In this document: piece by piece, positions 45,407 through 57,271 of the stretch
Position numbering within the stretch: position 1 is the stretch's first letter
How the letters are laid out: every line of letters begins with the position of its first letter
NCBI RefSeq assembly: GCF_005239225.2
Contig: NC_133300.1
Coordinates: forward strand, 4,927,875 to 4,991,874
Reading direction: 5' to 3'
Origin: Populus alba
Taxonomy: Eukaryota > Streptophyta > Magnoliopsida > Malpighiales > Salicaceae
Length of the DNA stretch: 64,000 nt
Program-made: the position numbers and the translations under genes
Notes under the pieces: generated by a model
What the model was told of the DNA's origin: nothing
The model's database searches: none
Seen by the model: only the letters and a program-made list of their open reading frames with translations

Positions 45407-45721
45407 TGTGGTAGTTAATTTATAAGAACATAGCTAAAGAATAAAGTTAAAAAACAAGAAGAATAATGAGAGGAATGATATTTTATTAAGAGTTTTCTTA
45501 AAATATATATATTTTTAGCTTTTTTCTATATCTCTATATAATGTTTAAGATTACATGACTATTTATAGACCTCAAGTTCTATATAATAATAAAAATTAAA
45601 CTATTTTAAAAAAAAATCTAATCTAATAAGAAATTTAATATTCTAATTAAATAAAGATTCTAATACACTAATCTATTACAAATCTACAAATCCTTTTTAA
45701 ATCGAGGGTTCTATATTAACT
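45407..45721. other. AT-rich spacer between Copia relic and pseudogene (unit B)
   Basis: Non-coding and nearly identical to 21481-21795 in unit A. Confidence 0.6.
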
Positions 45722-46640
45722 AAGATTCCTCCTGCTGAGGGGCTGAGAATTGCCCTTAACAGGGAAGCCCAACAAGATTAAGGTTGAGCTTTCAGAGCTT
45801 CAGGTTCAGGACAAGTCATATGCACGGTCCCTTCAAAGCCAGACTAGGAAGTTCAAGACTATAGTAGCCGTGGTGGATGCTAGTGGCTTAGCAGGTATTA
45901 GGAAACATTGGAACACTCCTGTTCCTCCAGAAGTGAAGGATTTGGTTGGGAAGCTTGTCACTAATTGTGAAAGTGATGGAGAAGTTACCAATCATGATGA
46001 AAAGAGACGGATACTTTCAAACAAACCTATGGTGGCAGTTGTAGCTGGGGCAACAGCAATTTTTGGAGCTTCGTCTCTTTCCAAAGTTGTTCATGCATCG
46101 ACATTCATGAAGGTTGTTACATTTAAATTTCCTACTGCCCTTAAGCTTTTGCTGATCCAAACTCAAAAGATAATGGCAATATCTATGGGCAAGACTCTTG
46201 GTCCAACAAAACTGCTGGCCCCTGGACTGGCCAGTTCTGGAGCCAATGCAACATCTGCGTTGAAAGCAGCTGTTTCTGCTGAGAAAATCCGGACAGTGGT
46301 CCACAGTGTTATAGCCTCTGCTGAGAAAACCAGTTTTTCAACTATGAGAACAGCTTTCTATGAAATAATGAGAAAACGGCAGGTTCAACCTATTGGTGTC
46401 CTACCTTGGGCAGCATTTGGTTGCAGTGTTGCAACTTGCTCAGCATTGCTCATGTATGGAGATGGGATTGAATGTGCTGTTGAGTCTCTTCCAGCAGCCC
46501 CGTCAATCGCCAGTTTGGGTCGTGGGATTCAAAGCTTGCACCAGGCATCTCAAGTAGTTGGGCAGACCGATGGCACCAGAATACAAACATCTATAGTCTT
46601 TGATGAACAGGTTGAGGAAAGTAAAGATGCAATAAAGTAG
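45722..46640 (+). pseudogene. 5'-truncated, frameshifted pseudogene of an unrecognised protein (unit B)
   Basis: Counterpart of 21796-22720 with the same truncated start and upstream frameshift, so it was already broken before the duplication. Differences: a 9-bp deletion after SYA and a 2-bp difference near the end (atagtc against atagagtc). The C-terminus therefore reads VFDEQVEESKDAIK here and ESLMNRLRKVKMQ in unit A. About 95% identical over the core. Family not recognised. Confidence 0.65.
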
Positions 46641-46965
46641 GACTCGCATCTTTTATTTTGTTGTATACAAGCTGATACTGCTCAAAAGTTATTAGTACTG
46701 GAATTTAGAGAAATCTTCTGTATATAAATAGAAAGCAGGAGGGGTGATTTGTATTGTCATGGGTGTTGATCTTTTTTTGAAGTCAATCTTCTAAAGGGTT
46801 CTTTACAATGCCGCCTGGTAAACATTTTACAATTGTTTCCTCTCCCTGCTTCCCTCTCCCTTTATCTCTATGTTTAACTCCATTTTACAATTTCGCGTAG
46901 GTGTTACTTGAGATTGCATTGTTAATTCTGACGCAGTCGAGATTGGCTTTCTTTGCTCTCAAGCA

Positions 46966-47055
46966 ATGGCTGCCATTGTTATGAATAGCAGGCTGCTTGC
47001 TAGAAGCTCATCTTCGGTTTCACAGTCCTTGATTCCATCTTCTCTCCATCACTAA
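46966..47055 (+). pseudogene. Captured N-terminal fragment with mitochondrial-presequence character (unit B)
   Basis: Counterpart of 23022-23111, reading MAAIVMNSRLLARSSSSV and stopping after LHH. The start, length and stop are kept. Confidence 0.4.
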
Positions 47056-47180
47056 ATTGTTTGTGTAATTTAAATCATAACTGAAAGTTTTCGAATCCTA
47101 TGATGAAACTTCTCTCCATCACTAAATTGTTTGTGTAATTTAAATCATAACTGAAAGTTTTCGAATCCTATGATGAAGCC
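47041..47180 (+). repeat. 70-bp tandem duplication specific to unit B
   Basis: tctctccatcactaaattg...tgatgaa(act/gcc) occurs twice in tandem (47041-47110 and 47111-47180). Unit A has one copy near 23098. Confidence 0.92.
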
Positions 47181-47239
47181 AAGCACATTAACTATAAACC
47201 TCACACATCACTACTATTTATTAGAATATTATTTTGTTT

Positions 47240-48264
47240 TGTTTTTTTTTTCTTCGATATTTTTTTTAATTATTTTTTGTTCATCCTTTAATATTTTTTT
47301 TCTTCTTCGATTTTTTTTTTCAATCAATAATTTTTTGTTTAATTTTATCATTTAATATTATTATTAGTTTTTATTTAATTATCACACTTTTATAACATGA
47401 ATTCTAGGTTTGACGGGTGAAACTAGTTGATTTAGATTTTTTTTTAATTATTTTTTTTTCAATTTAGTTTTTTAATATTGATTTGATTGAGAATTAAACT
47501 TCATGATTTGTTTTGTTTATTTTTCATTAGGTTATCTTGATCTTATGACCCGAGAATTAACTATAAACTAAAAGAGGATGGGGTTTTATTGTACCTCTCC
47601 TTACAAAACACTATTTATTGGGATAATGCTTTGCTTTGCTTTTATTTTCTTTGATTGTTTTTTTTCAATCAATTTTTCTTGTTTAATTTATTTTTTAATA
47701 TTAGATTTTTTGTCTATTTAGTTATCATACTCTCATGACATAGATTTTAGGTTTGATGGGTTAATCTGGTTTGGCGGGTTAACTCGGTTGGCTCATATTT
47801 TTTTTTCTATTTTTTTTCAATTTCATCATTTTATATTGATTTGATTGAGAATTAAATTTCATGATTTGTTTTGTTTATTTTTTATTAGGTTATCGTGATC
47901 TCATGACTCGATAATAGTGTTTAACAAGTTAATCTGAGTTGACTCGGGTTGTTTTTTGTCTTTTATTTAATTGTTTTTTTAAATTTTATCATTCAATATT
48001 GGGTTAATTGAGAATTGAGTTTTATAATCTGTTTTGATTTGTTTTCTTATGAGAATATCTTGGTCTCACGATTAAGATAACGAGTTTTGATATTTTAACC
48101 CTAGTTAAAACAAGTTATTATTTTTTTTAATTTTTTTTTCCAAGATGTTATATCAGTCTCATGACCTGGATCACAGGTCCTTTAACATTAGACTTACTTT
48201 TTATTGGGTTGTTCTTGTCTTATGACCCGGGTCGTAAATTTAACAGGTTAACCCAATTGACTTA

Positions 48265-48302
<38 letters not shown>

Positions 48303-49060
48303 AATTGATTTTTTTTCAATTTCATCAATTAATATTATGTTTGATTGATAATTGGGTTTCATGATTTGTTTCAGTTTATTTTTTATTAGGTTATCTTGGT
48401 CTTATGACCTAAGACCCGACTTATTTCTTATGTAATTTTTTTAATTAAGATTTTTAAAAATTTCATCATTTAATATTAGTTTAACGTGGGTGATTGAGAA
48501 TCGAGCCTTATAAGTTGTTTTTGATTTTCTTTCTATGGATTTATCTTAGTCTCAAGACCAAAGTCATAGATTTGACAAGTTAACCCAAGTTAAATCCAAT
48601 TATTTTTTTTTAAATTTTTTTTCTACAAGGTTATCTTAGTCTATTGACCCGAGTTATGTGTTTGGTGGATTGACTCAGGTTTTTTTTTTTTATGTTATTT
48701 TTTAATTGATTTTTTTAATCTCATCTTTTAATATTGAGTTTGGTGGATTGATTTAGATTGGGGATTGAAATTCATTTTTTTTTTGAATTATTTTTCATGG
48801 GGTTATTTTGGTCTTATTATCCGGGTTGCAAGTTTGATTTGTTAACTCATGTTATTTTTTAGTTATTTTTTTAATTGATTTTTTTTTTTAAATTTCATCC
48901 TTTAATATTGAGTTGTTTGAGAATTAGGCTTTATAATTTATTTTGATTTACTTTTTATAGGGTTATCATAGTTTCATTATAACCCGGGTCATGAATTTGA
49001 TATGTTAACTCGAGTTATCCAAGGTCAATTCAATATATTATTATTTTAATATTAGCAAAA
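47240..49060. repeat. Degenerate AT-rich repeat field (unit B)
   Basis: Counterpart of 23200-24990. It includes a (ct)n microsatellite at about 48268-48298 that is absent from unit A. Confidence 0.75.
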
Positions 49061-50325
49061 GATATTATCTTGAAATTTTGTTTAGTCAAATATTATTTTT
49101 ACGGGTTGTATGAGTTGTTTTTTTGACGAATAAAATCAATCAGGATGTATCAGGAAAACCCTCACACAATTTTATTTTTTTTCATGCTAGGAAAAAAATA
49201 TTAACAACATTTGAATATTTTCTTTATATTCAAGAAAAAAATTAATTTGACCCACAGGTTAAAGTTTATTACCAGTTATTTTGGGAGGCTAGAAAATTCT
49301 GCTAGATGTGCAGACAATTTCCTTAATATTCATGATTGATCACAAAGATAACTTCATGTCTAGTCATAAGCTGCTAAAATTTAAACTGCCATGGTTTATA
49401 ATTATTTTTTTGGAGATCTGAAAGTATTAATCCTAACCAGTTGCAGTGACAAACTACTGTTTTAATGATAGCCATATTTACTTGAATGATTCTTGAACTT
49501 TTCTTGGGCCATCTGACAGCGTATGATAGATTTCCTAAAATTTATTTATGCGACCTTCTGTCTCAAAGAATTTGGCAAGAAACGATCGGTAAAAATTTAT
49601 AAAAAATTTACTTTTTAAAATTTGATTTATGATTTAAATAGATGTTATTAAACTTGACTGGATACATCAGCTTGGAATTCAGTCCTTCTCATCTAAAACT
49701 TGGCTTAAACTAGGTTAAAAAAACTGGGTAAAAATTAATCTAAGTTAGACAAGAAGTTTGGTAAATTAACTCTGATGTAATTATCTCGGTTAAAATTCAA
49801 TTTGATTTTTTAATTTATTTTTCTTAAATTATTGACATTTTATTTTCTTTTCTAATTTTTTTAAATAGTAAAATAATGTTATTATAAATTAACATGAGTA
49901 AACTTTGGTTTAAAACTCATTCAAATCTCTATTATAATCATGGCATATGTAAGTTAATTTGTTTTTATACTTTAAAAATACTTTTGAAAACAAATGATTT
50001 TTTTTTTATAATTTTTATTTAATGTTTTCAAATTGTTTTGATGTGCTGATATTAAAATTATATATTTTTTTAAAAATATTATTTCGATATATTTTCAAAT
50101 AAAAAATACTTTAAAAATAATTGATACCACACTTCTAAACATATTAGGTATTTTGTCAAAAAAACTTCAAATAAAATCAAGACAACACACAAGCAATTCA
50201 TTCTATCAATCTGGAATTGCATTACAAAAACGTGAAAAAAAATTAAAAATTCTGGAGTTAACTCAGAATCTAGTATTAGAAGTAATTAATTATACATGCA
50301 TCAGCCAGCGTTAATTTGATTCCAA
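49061..50325. other. AT-rich intergenic DNA (unit B)
   Basis: Matches parts of 24991-26397 with many indels. No gene is seen. Confidence 0.6.
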
Positions 50326-50553
50326 TCACACCTTAGAATCCAACCTCTGTGCTTCTTTTCCTGCGCCATCCTTCAGCACAGCTCGGGCTGGAAGGACTTT
50401 CTTGAAGATGGATAAGAAACAGCTCACTTCGAGATCAAGCTCATCATCATAATCATCCATCTTAGCCTTCTCCTCATCCATTCTCTTCAATTTATCGTTG
50501 TGTAATCTTCGCAGCACATATGCTTCCGCTAGACAGTACCCATGAGTTGCCAT
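50326..50553 (-). CDS. Small hypothetical protein, 75 aa (unit B, intact)
   Basis: Starts at ATG 50553 (MATHGYCLAEAYVLRRL) and ends at TAG 50326-50328. It is charged in the middle (MDEEKAKMDDYDDELDLE), followed by FLSIFKKVLPARAVLKDG. No signal peptide or membrane segment. A TATA box (TATAAAA on the minus strand, 50644-50650) lies about 91 bp before the ATG, and an upstream ATG in the leader opens a short overlapping ORF. A possible acceptor ttttcag lies just before the ATG. It is conserved in unit A apart from the lost start. I do not recognise the family; a real small gene is plausible. Confidence 0.6.
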   Translation of the reverse strand: MATHGYCLAEAYVLRRLHNDKLKRMDEEKAKMDDYDDELDLEVSCFLSIFKKVLPARAVLKDGAGKEAQRLDSKV

Positions 50554-50643
50554 GGCCTGAAAACATGTTCCAGGCGTCTTTGTTGAGAGACCAGTGGAAA
50601 TGAACTAGGGTTGATGATGAGCTGAGAGGCTCTGTTTGGGTCA

Positions 50644-50650
50644 TTTTATA
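50644..50650 (-). promoter_or_regulatory. TATA box of the 75-aa gene
   Basis: The minus strand reads CCTTATAAAATG about 91 bp before the ATG. It is conserved at 26702-26708 in unit A. Confidence 0.5.
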
Positions 50651-50971
50651 AGGGTCTGTTGGCTTGGGGAGGAAGGAAGTCGTGTGATGTTCAGTGGTCC
50701 AAATGGAACTTGAAAGTTAAATATTTGTAATTTTTTGGTGGACAATGTCATGGCAGCGTAGAAACTTTGTGGAAATGGAGAATAAAAAAAACAGGGGATG
50801 TAAGAAACCCTTGTTTTTAGTTATTAGTGATTATGTGTGCAACATCCGGAATTTTGCATTGAAAGAAAGGAAGAAATTATGTAGAGGAAACACACCCTTG
50901 GACTTGTAAATGTTATACATACTTAATACATGAACTCCTAACCAGTTACCGAAGGTAACCTCAACTTATAA

Positions 50972-51154
50972 TTACTCTGTTTTAGAGAAAGCTGCCAACT
51001 CTTGTTGAAGCCATTGCATGCATTCTGATGAACTTGGACTGGGCTTTCCACTATTGCAATCTTGGGCTACAAGCTCTAGGATGCTTCTAACAGAGACACA
51101 ATAATGGGAGAAATGAGTGTGTAGCTCTTGAAGACAAAATGTCAAATCTTTCAT
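50972..51154 (-). CDS. Hypothetical 60-aa protein (unit B)
   Basis: Encodes the same 60 residues as 27029-27211. The base differences (GAC/GAT and TCT/TCC codons) are silent. The ORF has no recognised domain and its promoter is not evident. Confidence 0.4.
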   Translation of the reverse strand: MKDLTFCLQELHTHFSHYCVSVRSILELVAQDCNSGKPSPSSSECMQWLQQELAAFSKTE

Positions 51155-51252
51155 TTGGTAAGGGTGATCGATGTTTGTTCTTTGAAGATCATGTAGTTAT
51201 TGATCCTGTCTTGCATCTTAAACTTTTTTGACGAGGAGCTTGCGTGCGAGAT

Positions 51253-51459
51253 TCAGAGGAAGATTGATGAAGTTGGACCGGGCTTTCCACGATTGCAATC
51301 TTGGGCTTCTTCTAGGTTTGTAATTCCATTGTAATCGTTCAAGTTGGCCATGACAAAGACACAATCATTGAAGAAATAAGTGTGTAGCACTTGAAGATTA
51401 AATGAAGAATCTTTCATTTTGCAGGGGTGATCGTTGTTTGTTCTTTGAAGATCATGCAA
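51253..51459 (-). pseudogene. Diverged tandem copy of the 60-aa ORF block (unit B)
   Basis: A 68-residue frame (MHDLQRTNNDHPCK, then MKDSSFNLQVLHTYF) aligned with the lead-in and first part of the 60-aa ORF. The second half is rearranged. Probably a duplicated, decaying exon. Confidence 0.45.
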
Positions 51460-51499
51460 TTATTGATCTGGTCTTGTATCTTGATGTCGTCAAATGATT

Positions 51500-51666
51500 T
51501 TTTTGTTTTTCCAACCGATATAGTGATGGAATTTGAAATCACCGACGAAAGAAAAGCCGACAGGCGTATTCCTTCAGTAATATAGTCGGTAAATAATTTA
51601 CCGACGAACTCCTAATCATACACCGACAGAATATTTTCATCGGTAAAACTCCAAAATCTTGTAGTG
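51500..51666 (-). mobile_element. CACTA-type transposon end (unit B)
   Basis: Counterpart of 27560-27722. On the minus strand it starts CACTACAAGATTTTGG and is followed by repeated ACCGA/CCGACG words, typical CACTA terminal and subterminal sequence. The other end and a transposase are not seen. Confidence 0.65.
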
Positions 51667-52068
51667 TGAATATGACTTTCTAAGGAATGTTGTTTATAAC
51701 GAGAGAGACTCCTTCAGAGAGTTGGAGAATGAGTTTTCTGATGCCTGCTAGCTTGCACGTTGTTTTATCATGTTTCTTAAAGGAACTAAAGTTGTTTTTG
51801 TACACATAATAGAGTTAGATGTTGTGTTTTTCATAAAGGGAGTGAAAAAGTCCGAAGCTATTGTTGTATTGATACAACACTATTGTTGAGCACTTTCATC
51901 TGATAGATGATTTATTGGAGATTTTGAGCAGTTGGAGTATTGAGAGATTTGTTATTATCTCATGTTTTAAAGTTTCAAGTCGTTATCCATTAAAAGAATT
52001 TTTGGTCACTCTTACTAGCTTTTCACTAATAAGGTCAAGAACACTTCATGGTTGAATTAAGCTTTTTG

Positions 52069-52531
52069 AGACTTCGATCTTGGATCGGTGGAGTGATAGG
52101 CTTTGTGAGGGCGAGCTTGGTTATAGGATTTGTACATATGTTTTGTTAACCCAAGTACTTTCAATTTTAATAAATATATATAAGTTACATTTATGAAATT
52201 ATTATTTTTATATTTATAGTAATGTTAGATCTTAACTTGTATGGGTGTAAATATTTTATATGACATATGATTGGTTAATTATTGACTTTATTCTTAAATA
52301 TATTTGGATAAATGATTTAATAACTAAATAAATCTTTATTTAATTATATTATCTTCTTAGCCATAAGTTTTATATATATATATATCATCTTTTATAGGTG
52401 AAGAAGTTGCTATTTTAAATTATTTAAAATAAAAATTTTAATACTCATATAAAATAATTATATTATTATTATTATTTTTTTTTACCTTAAAAAACACCTT
52501 AAAAAGATCTGAGCTTTGATAGAATTTTTTG
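52069..52531. mobile_element. 463-bp insertion specific to unit B, type unknown
   Basis: In unit A the sequence runs straight from gaattaagctttttg to tttcggttgg (28106-28140). In unit B 463 bp intervene, bounded by tttttg on both sides, a possible target duplication. The interior is AT-rich after a short unique start (gagacttcgatcttgg). No coding sequence or clear terminal repeats. Confidence 0.55.
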
Positions 52532-52799
52532 TTTCGGTTGGATTTTAGGTTTTGGGGCGGTTTATTGGGTTTTTTGGTGGCCATGGATTGACTTAACAAG
52601 GTCTCTAAGGTCTTTTCTAGGTGTTTTATGTAAAAAATAGGTTAAAATTTGATTTTTGGGTAAAACAATAAAGGATCTTATTTTTCCGGCCATCATAATG
52701 GTCGTTGCTTTAGTGGGTCAGATGTTAGGCGTGGCTTGCCTGGCCCAATAGTGCTTGACTTGATTCTTTTTTTTTTTTTTTTAATTTTTAGTTTTGTGT

Positions 52800-53600
52800 G
52801 TATTTCATCAAATAAATTTTTGGTTTATGTTTTAATTAGATTGTGATTACTTTTAAATGATATTGAGTGTGTTTAATTTTTAAAGAGGTAAGTATGATTC
52901 ATTTGTGATTTTTTCTTAATTTTATATAGATTAAATTTGTTTTTTTAATAAGATTTTTCATATGTGCATCCTTACATTGTTTTTTTAATTATTATTTAAA
53001 ATTTTATATGTGTGTGTCAGTTTCTATTACAAATTTAGTTTGATAGAGGGGTTCATTAACACAATTATGTAAATTACCCATATTGTAATTTTAACACTCA
53101 TTATTTTTATTATAGTTTCTTGATTTTTGATTTTTGTGTTGTTTTTCCTGTGATTTTAACCTTCATATTTTTTCTATGTATAGTGCTTTTGTTCCTATAA
53201 CCTAGGTCATTGTTTAAAAAGTTAAAATGAATTGACTTTTTTTGTCTTATTTTTTTATATTTATTTTTTATATATATATAAGTATTCTATTCTCTTTTAA
53301 TTTTTAATTTATTAACAAATAAGATTATTGAGATGTTTTTGAAAATATTATGAAGATATAGTAATATAATATTGATAAAAGTTCATCTTTCACATTGAAT
53401 TATTGTTTTTTTTTCTTGTTTTATTTGTTGTCAACATAATTAAATTAAACTAATTTTATTAAATTTATTAGAGCAAATTACCTATATATTATTTGTTTAA
53501 AAAATATTTTTTTAATGTTTTTTAGTAATTGGTACTTGTGGCTGGACCCGCCTAACTAATCTTACCTGTAAACATATCATGTTATGCCATCCATGTCACA
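52800..53600. repeat. AT-rich dispersed repeat shared by three places
   Basis: The stretch with gtgtcagtttctattacaaa, ggttcattaa and tttcctgtgattttaacc (52960-53230) also occurs at 29320-29600 and 62490-63250. Non-coding. Confidence 0.6.
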
Positions 53601-56110
53601 AACTCATTTAAAGCTTGACGCATTGGTCAATTATTTTATATTTCAGTGTTTTGCGACATTAACAATGAAGTTATTGATTGAACTTTGAAGCATTGGTCCA
53701 CACTCTTAGTGTCTGTCATGGCAAAGACTTCCCCCCCATGTCCACTCAGGTCAATGATGAACAATTGTAGGGTTCTTGGTTAGTACGCAATGTTTTTTTT
53801 GGTCGCCAAACCTGACCTTTGAAGATGTCATTGAAAGTGCCACCCCATCTTTTTTTTTTTTTCATTTTATGGTGTGGGTGGCGTGATAATTTAGGGACTA
53901 TTTATATTTATTTTTATATTTTTAAAAATATTTTTATAAAAAATTTAAAAATTAATATATTTTTAGTGTTTTTAAATTATTTTAATGTGTTAATATTAAA
54001 AATAATTTTTAAAAAAATAAAAAAATGATATATATTTTGACACGAAAAGTTATTTGAAAAATAATCACAACTATACTACTAAATAATCTCTTATAATTGT
54101 TTTGATTGTTGGGGATTGTTCTCATAATTTTTTTTATTTTTTTTTATTTTGGTTTTTATTCTATTAATTTTTTATTTTTTTTATTTGATATTTTTATTTA
54201 AAATTTTAATCGCTTTCAATAAAGCTTGTCGGTGGTAAAAAGCAACACAAAAATAAGAGCTCTTTCTTTTCTGTTCGTTTTTGTGGTCCACCACCTTTGA
54301 TTTCTTTCATGGCAGGACTTTTCCCCCATGAGCAAGCAGGTCAATGACGAAGAATTGTAGGGTTCTTGGTTAATCTATGGGTAGAAATTAATGGCAAAGG
54401 GAAGGGATGAAAGAAGAAGGATGAATGCTCAAATAGTTGCTTTCACGACGAAGACATTCCCCCCGTGCGCACTCCAGTTAATAATGATGAAGAATTGTAG
54501 GGCTCTTGGTTATTACGCGTCAATGAGTTGTTGGTGTCCCCAACATTGGAGATGCCACCATATCTTTTTCTTTTTCTTTTTTAAAGATGTGAGCGTGATA
54601 ATTATTGAATTGTCGCTGATTGTTTCTTTTTTAAAAATATGAGCTCTTTCTTTTCTGTTCGTTTCTGTCCACCACCTTTAATTTCTTTCCTGGCAAGAAT
54701 ATATGTTCCCCCATGCGCAAGCAGGTCAATGACGAAGAATTGCAGGGTTCCTGGTTATTTCTTCTGGTGTAACAATCTATGGGTAGAAATTAATGGCAAA
54801 GGGAAGAGATGAAAGAAGAAGGACCTTCAAAATCCTTCTATCCTCCCTGCAATTCCTTCACAATTATGTGTTACATTGATTTTTTTTGCATTTGAAGTGA
54901 GTTAGAGTACTGGATGTTAAATAATATTTATAAAGTCTTATTTATTAAGAATAGAATAAAACTTTCAGTTTAATCTATATATACTTTATTTGTATTTTTA
55001 CGTTGAATTTTTTAGTTTTTTAATTAAAGAAAGTTGATGGCATGTGTTCATTATGCGCCAATAAATTGATGGGGCCTGCACCATTTGAATGACGTGTGTG
55101 ATATTTTTTGATAGCTAAACTTGACCTTCCAACGTGTCTTTGAAAGTGACATCATGTTCTATTTTTTATGGTGTGGCGGGTGATAAACATATAGTTGTCG
55201 GATTGTCGTTGATTGTCCTTTTTGTTTTTGGTATTTTAGTTTTAGTTTTTTATTCTTTTAATTTTTTATTTTGCTTTTATTTTTTATATAAATATTTTAT
55301 TTATTTTCAATTTAATATTTTAATTATAATTTGTTATATGTTTTTCTTTTATTTCAATCCTTTTTTTTTAATTTTTTAATTTTTTTATTAAAATGTTTTT
55401 TGATTTCAACGACAAAAATATGAGCTCTTTTTTTTTTGTCATTGGTTCTCGAGCCACAAAACAAAGAATCTTTGTCCTTATTGAAGCATTGGTCCACCAC
55501 TCTTAAATTTTTTCACAGCAAGACTTTTCCCGCATGCACCCTCAGGTCAAAGATGAAGAATATTTGTAGGGTTCTTGTTACAAGGATGAAAGAAGGATGA
55601 AAGAAGAAGGATGAATGCCAACCTATTCATCTCGTTGTTGATCAACATGGAAGGAACTTGATAGAAATAGACCCTTGAGATTACTATCCTATCCATCAAA
55701 ATCCTTCTATCCGCCCTGCAATTCCTTCAAAATTATGAGTTACATTGATTTTCTTCGCAATTGAAGTAAGTTAGACTGGATTGCCTAAATATGATGAATT
55801 AATAAAGGGTTGGATTTGCAAAATTATTTACACAGTTTAATTTGTTGTTTTGATACATCTCAAACTGTGAAATGGCAAAGGGAAGAGATGAAAGAAGGAT
55901 GAATGCACATTGATTTTCTTCGCGATTGAAGTTAGACTGGATTGCCTAAATATGATGAATAAAGGGTTGGATTTGCACAATTATTTACACAGTTTAATTT
56001 GTTGATTTGATACATCTCAAACATACTAGACCACTAAGTTTACACATAATCCATGAACGTATCTCACAGGTCACAACAATTTCCTTCATTATTGCTCACT
56101 AATATTTATT
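53600..56110. repeat. Field of short dispersed repeats (unit B)
   Basis: Counterpart of 28940-31990. It has five copies (near 53705, 54290, 54440, 54670 and 55500) of the ttccccc(a/c)tg...gaagaattgtagggttcttgg block and copies of the ccaaacctgacc block. A 150-bp segment (55750-55860) is repeated at 55910-56020. It ends near attactgaaaagagtaac, where similarity to unit A stops. Confidence 0.65.
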
Positions 56111-57271
56111 ACTGAAAAGAGTAACTTAACAGTGGTCTCTAGGGTCTTTTCTAGATGTTTTGGGGCAGTTTATTGGGGTTTTTGGTGGCCATAAATTAAC
56201 CTAAGTGATGCCTAATCCTTTGATCTCCCACCAACAATCTTTTAGCAATATTTTGTTGAAAAAGTGTACCTCTAATCTTACATTTTTTTTTTTAGTTTTA
56301 TTGTCTTCATTTGTATTCTATCATTTGAGTTTTCAGACTTGTAGGTAAACATAAATGCATCTAGCAACAATTTCTCTAAGTTTTTTTTTATTGAATCTAT
56401 GAAGGAGAATTTCAAGAAATTAATTACAAATTTATATAAATTTTTGTATTAAGACAATCAAATTATATTACAAAATTAATTTTGTTATTAATATTGTGTT
56501 AGAACTCAGAATTTGTGATCTAAATAGTTAATTTGACAATGATCTTGGAGAGTGTTTTTATCTCTTTTGATCTGAAAGATATTTATTTTTTAAAATTTAG
56601 TTAGAAAAGAATATTACAAATAAAATAAAAGGTAAATTTTAAATTATTTTTAAAAAATATTTTTTAAAACATGGATATATATACACACACAGAGTTAGTA
56701 TTGTCATTGACATGGTATTGATGATGACTTGCATAAAATAATTTTCAATTGTCCATGCTCCATAGAGTGTTTAAGGCACAAGCCATTCTCTCCCAGGGAA
56801 GCAATGATTTTTAGTCCAAGTTATCATGTGCGTGCTTGAAAGTTTTTTTTGTTCCGTAATTGCAGCAAAATTTGAATTTTGCACCTAAAACGATCGATAG
56901 CAAAAACAATCTGTAATTTTTCTTGCAAAGATCTGTAAAGTAATTATAAGATCTGGACTTGGATTTAGAACTAGAAAAATCTTCTAAATGAATAACGGAA
57001 AAGAAAAGAGAAGAGAAGAGAAGAAAGAAAGCTAAGCTTTACAACTGGAAAAAACATTATCAGCACTGGATAAATATGAAATGTTTAAGTTAAGTTGATG
57101 CTGAAATTCTGAAATTTTTATTTCTATCACACTCCCGAGCACTCCTTACATAAATTGCATGACGTCATACCTTTACTATGAGGTAAAGGTTCCAATACCA
57201 AAATACAACACAATCCCTAGAAATCATAAAATCCTAATTTCATCCCCGGAATAATAGCAAATGACTAGAAA
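56111..57271. other. Intergenic DNA between unit B and the NLR gene
   Basis: AT-rich, single-copy in the window and without a supported ORF. It would include the 3' UTR of the NLR gene. Confidence 0.6.
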
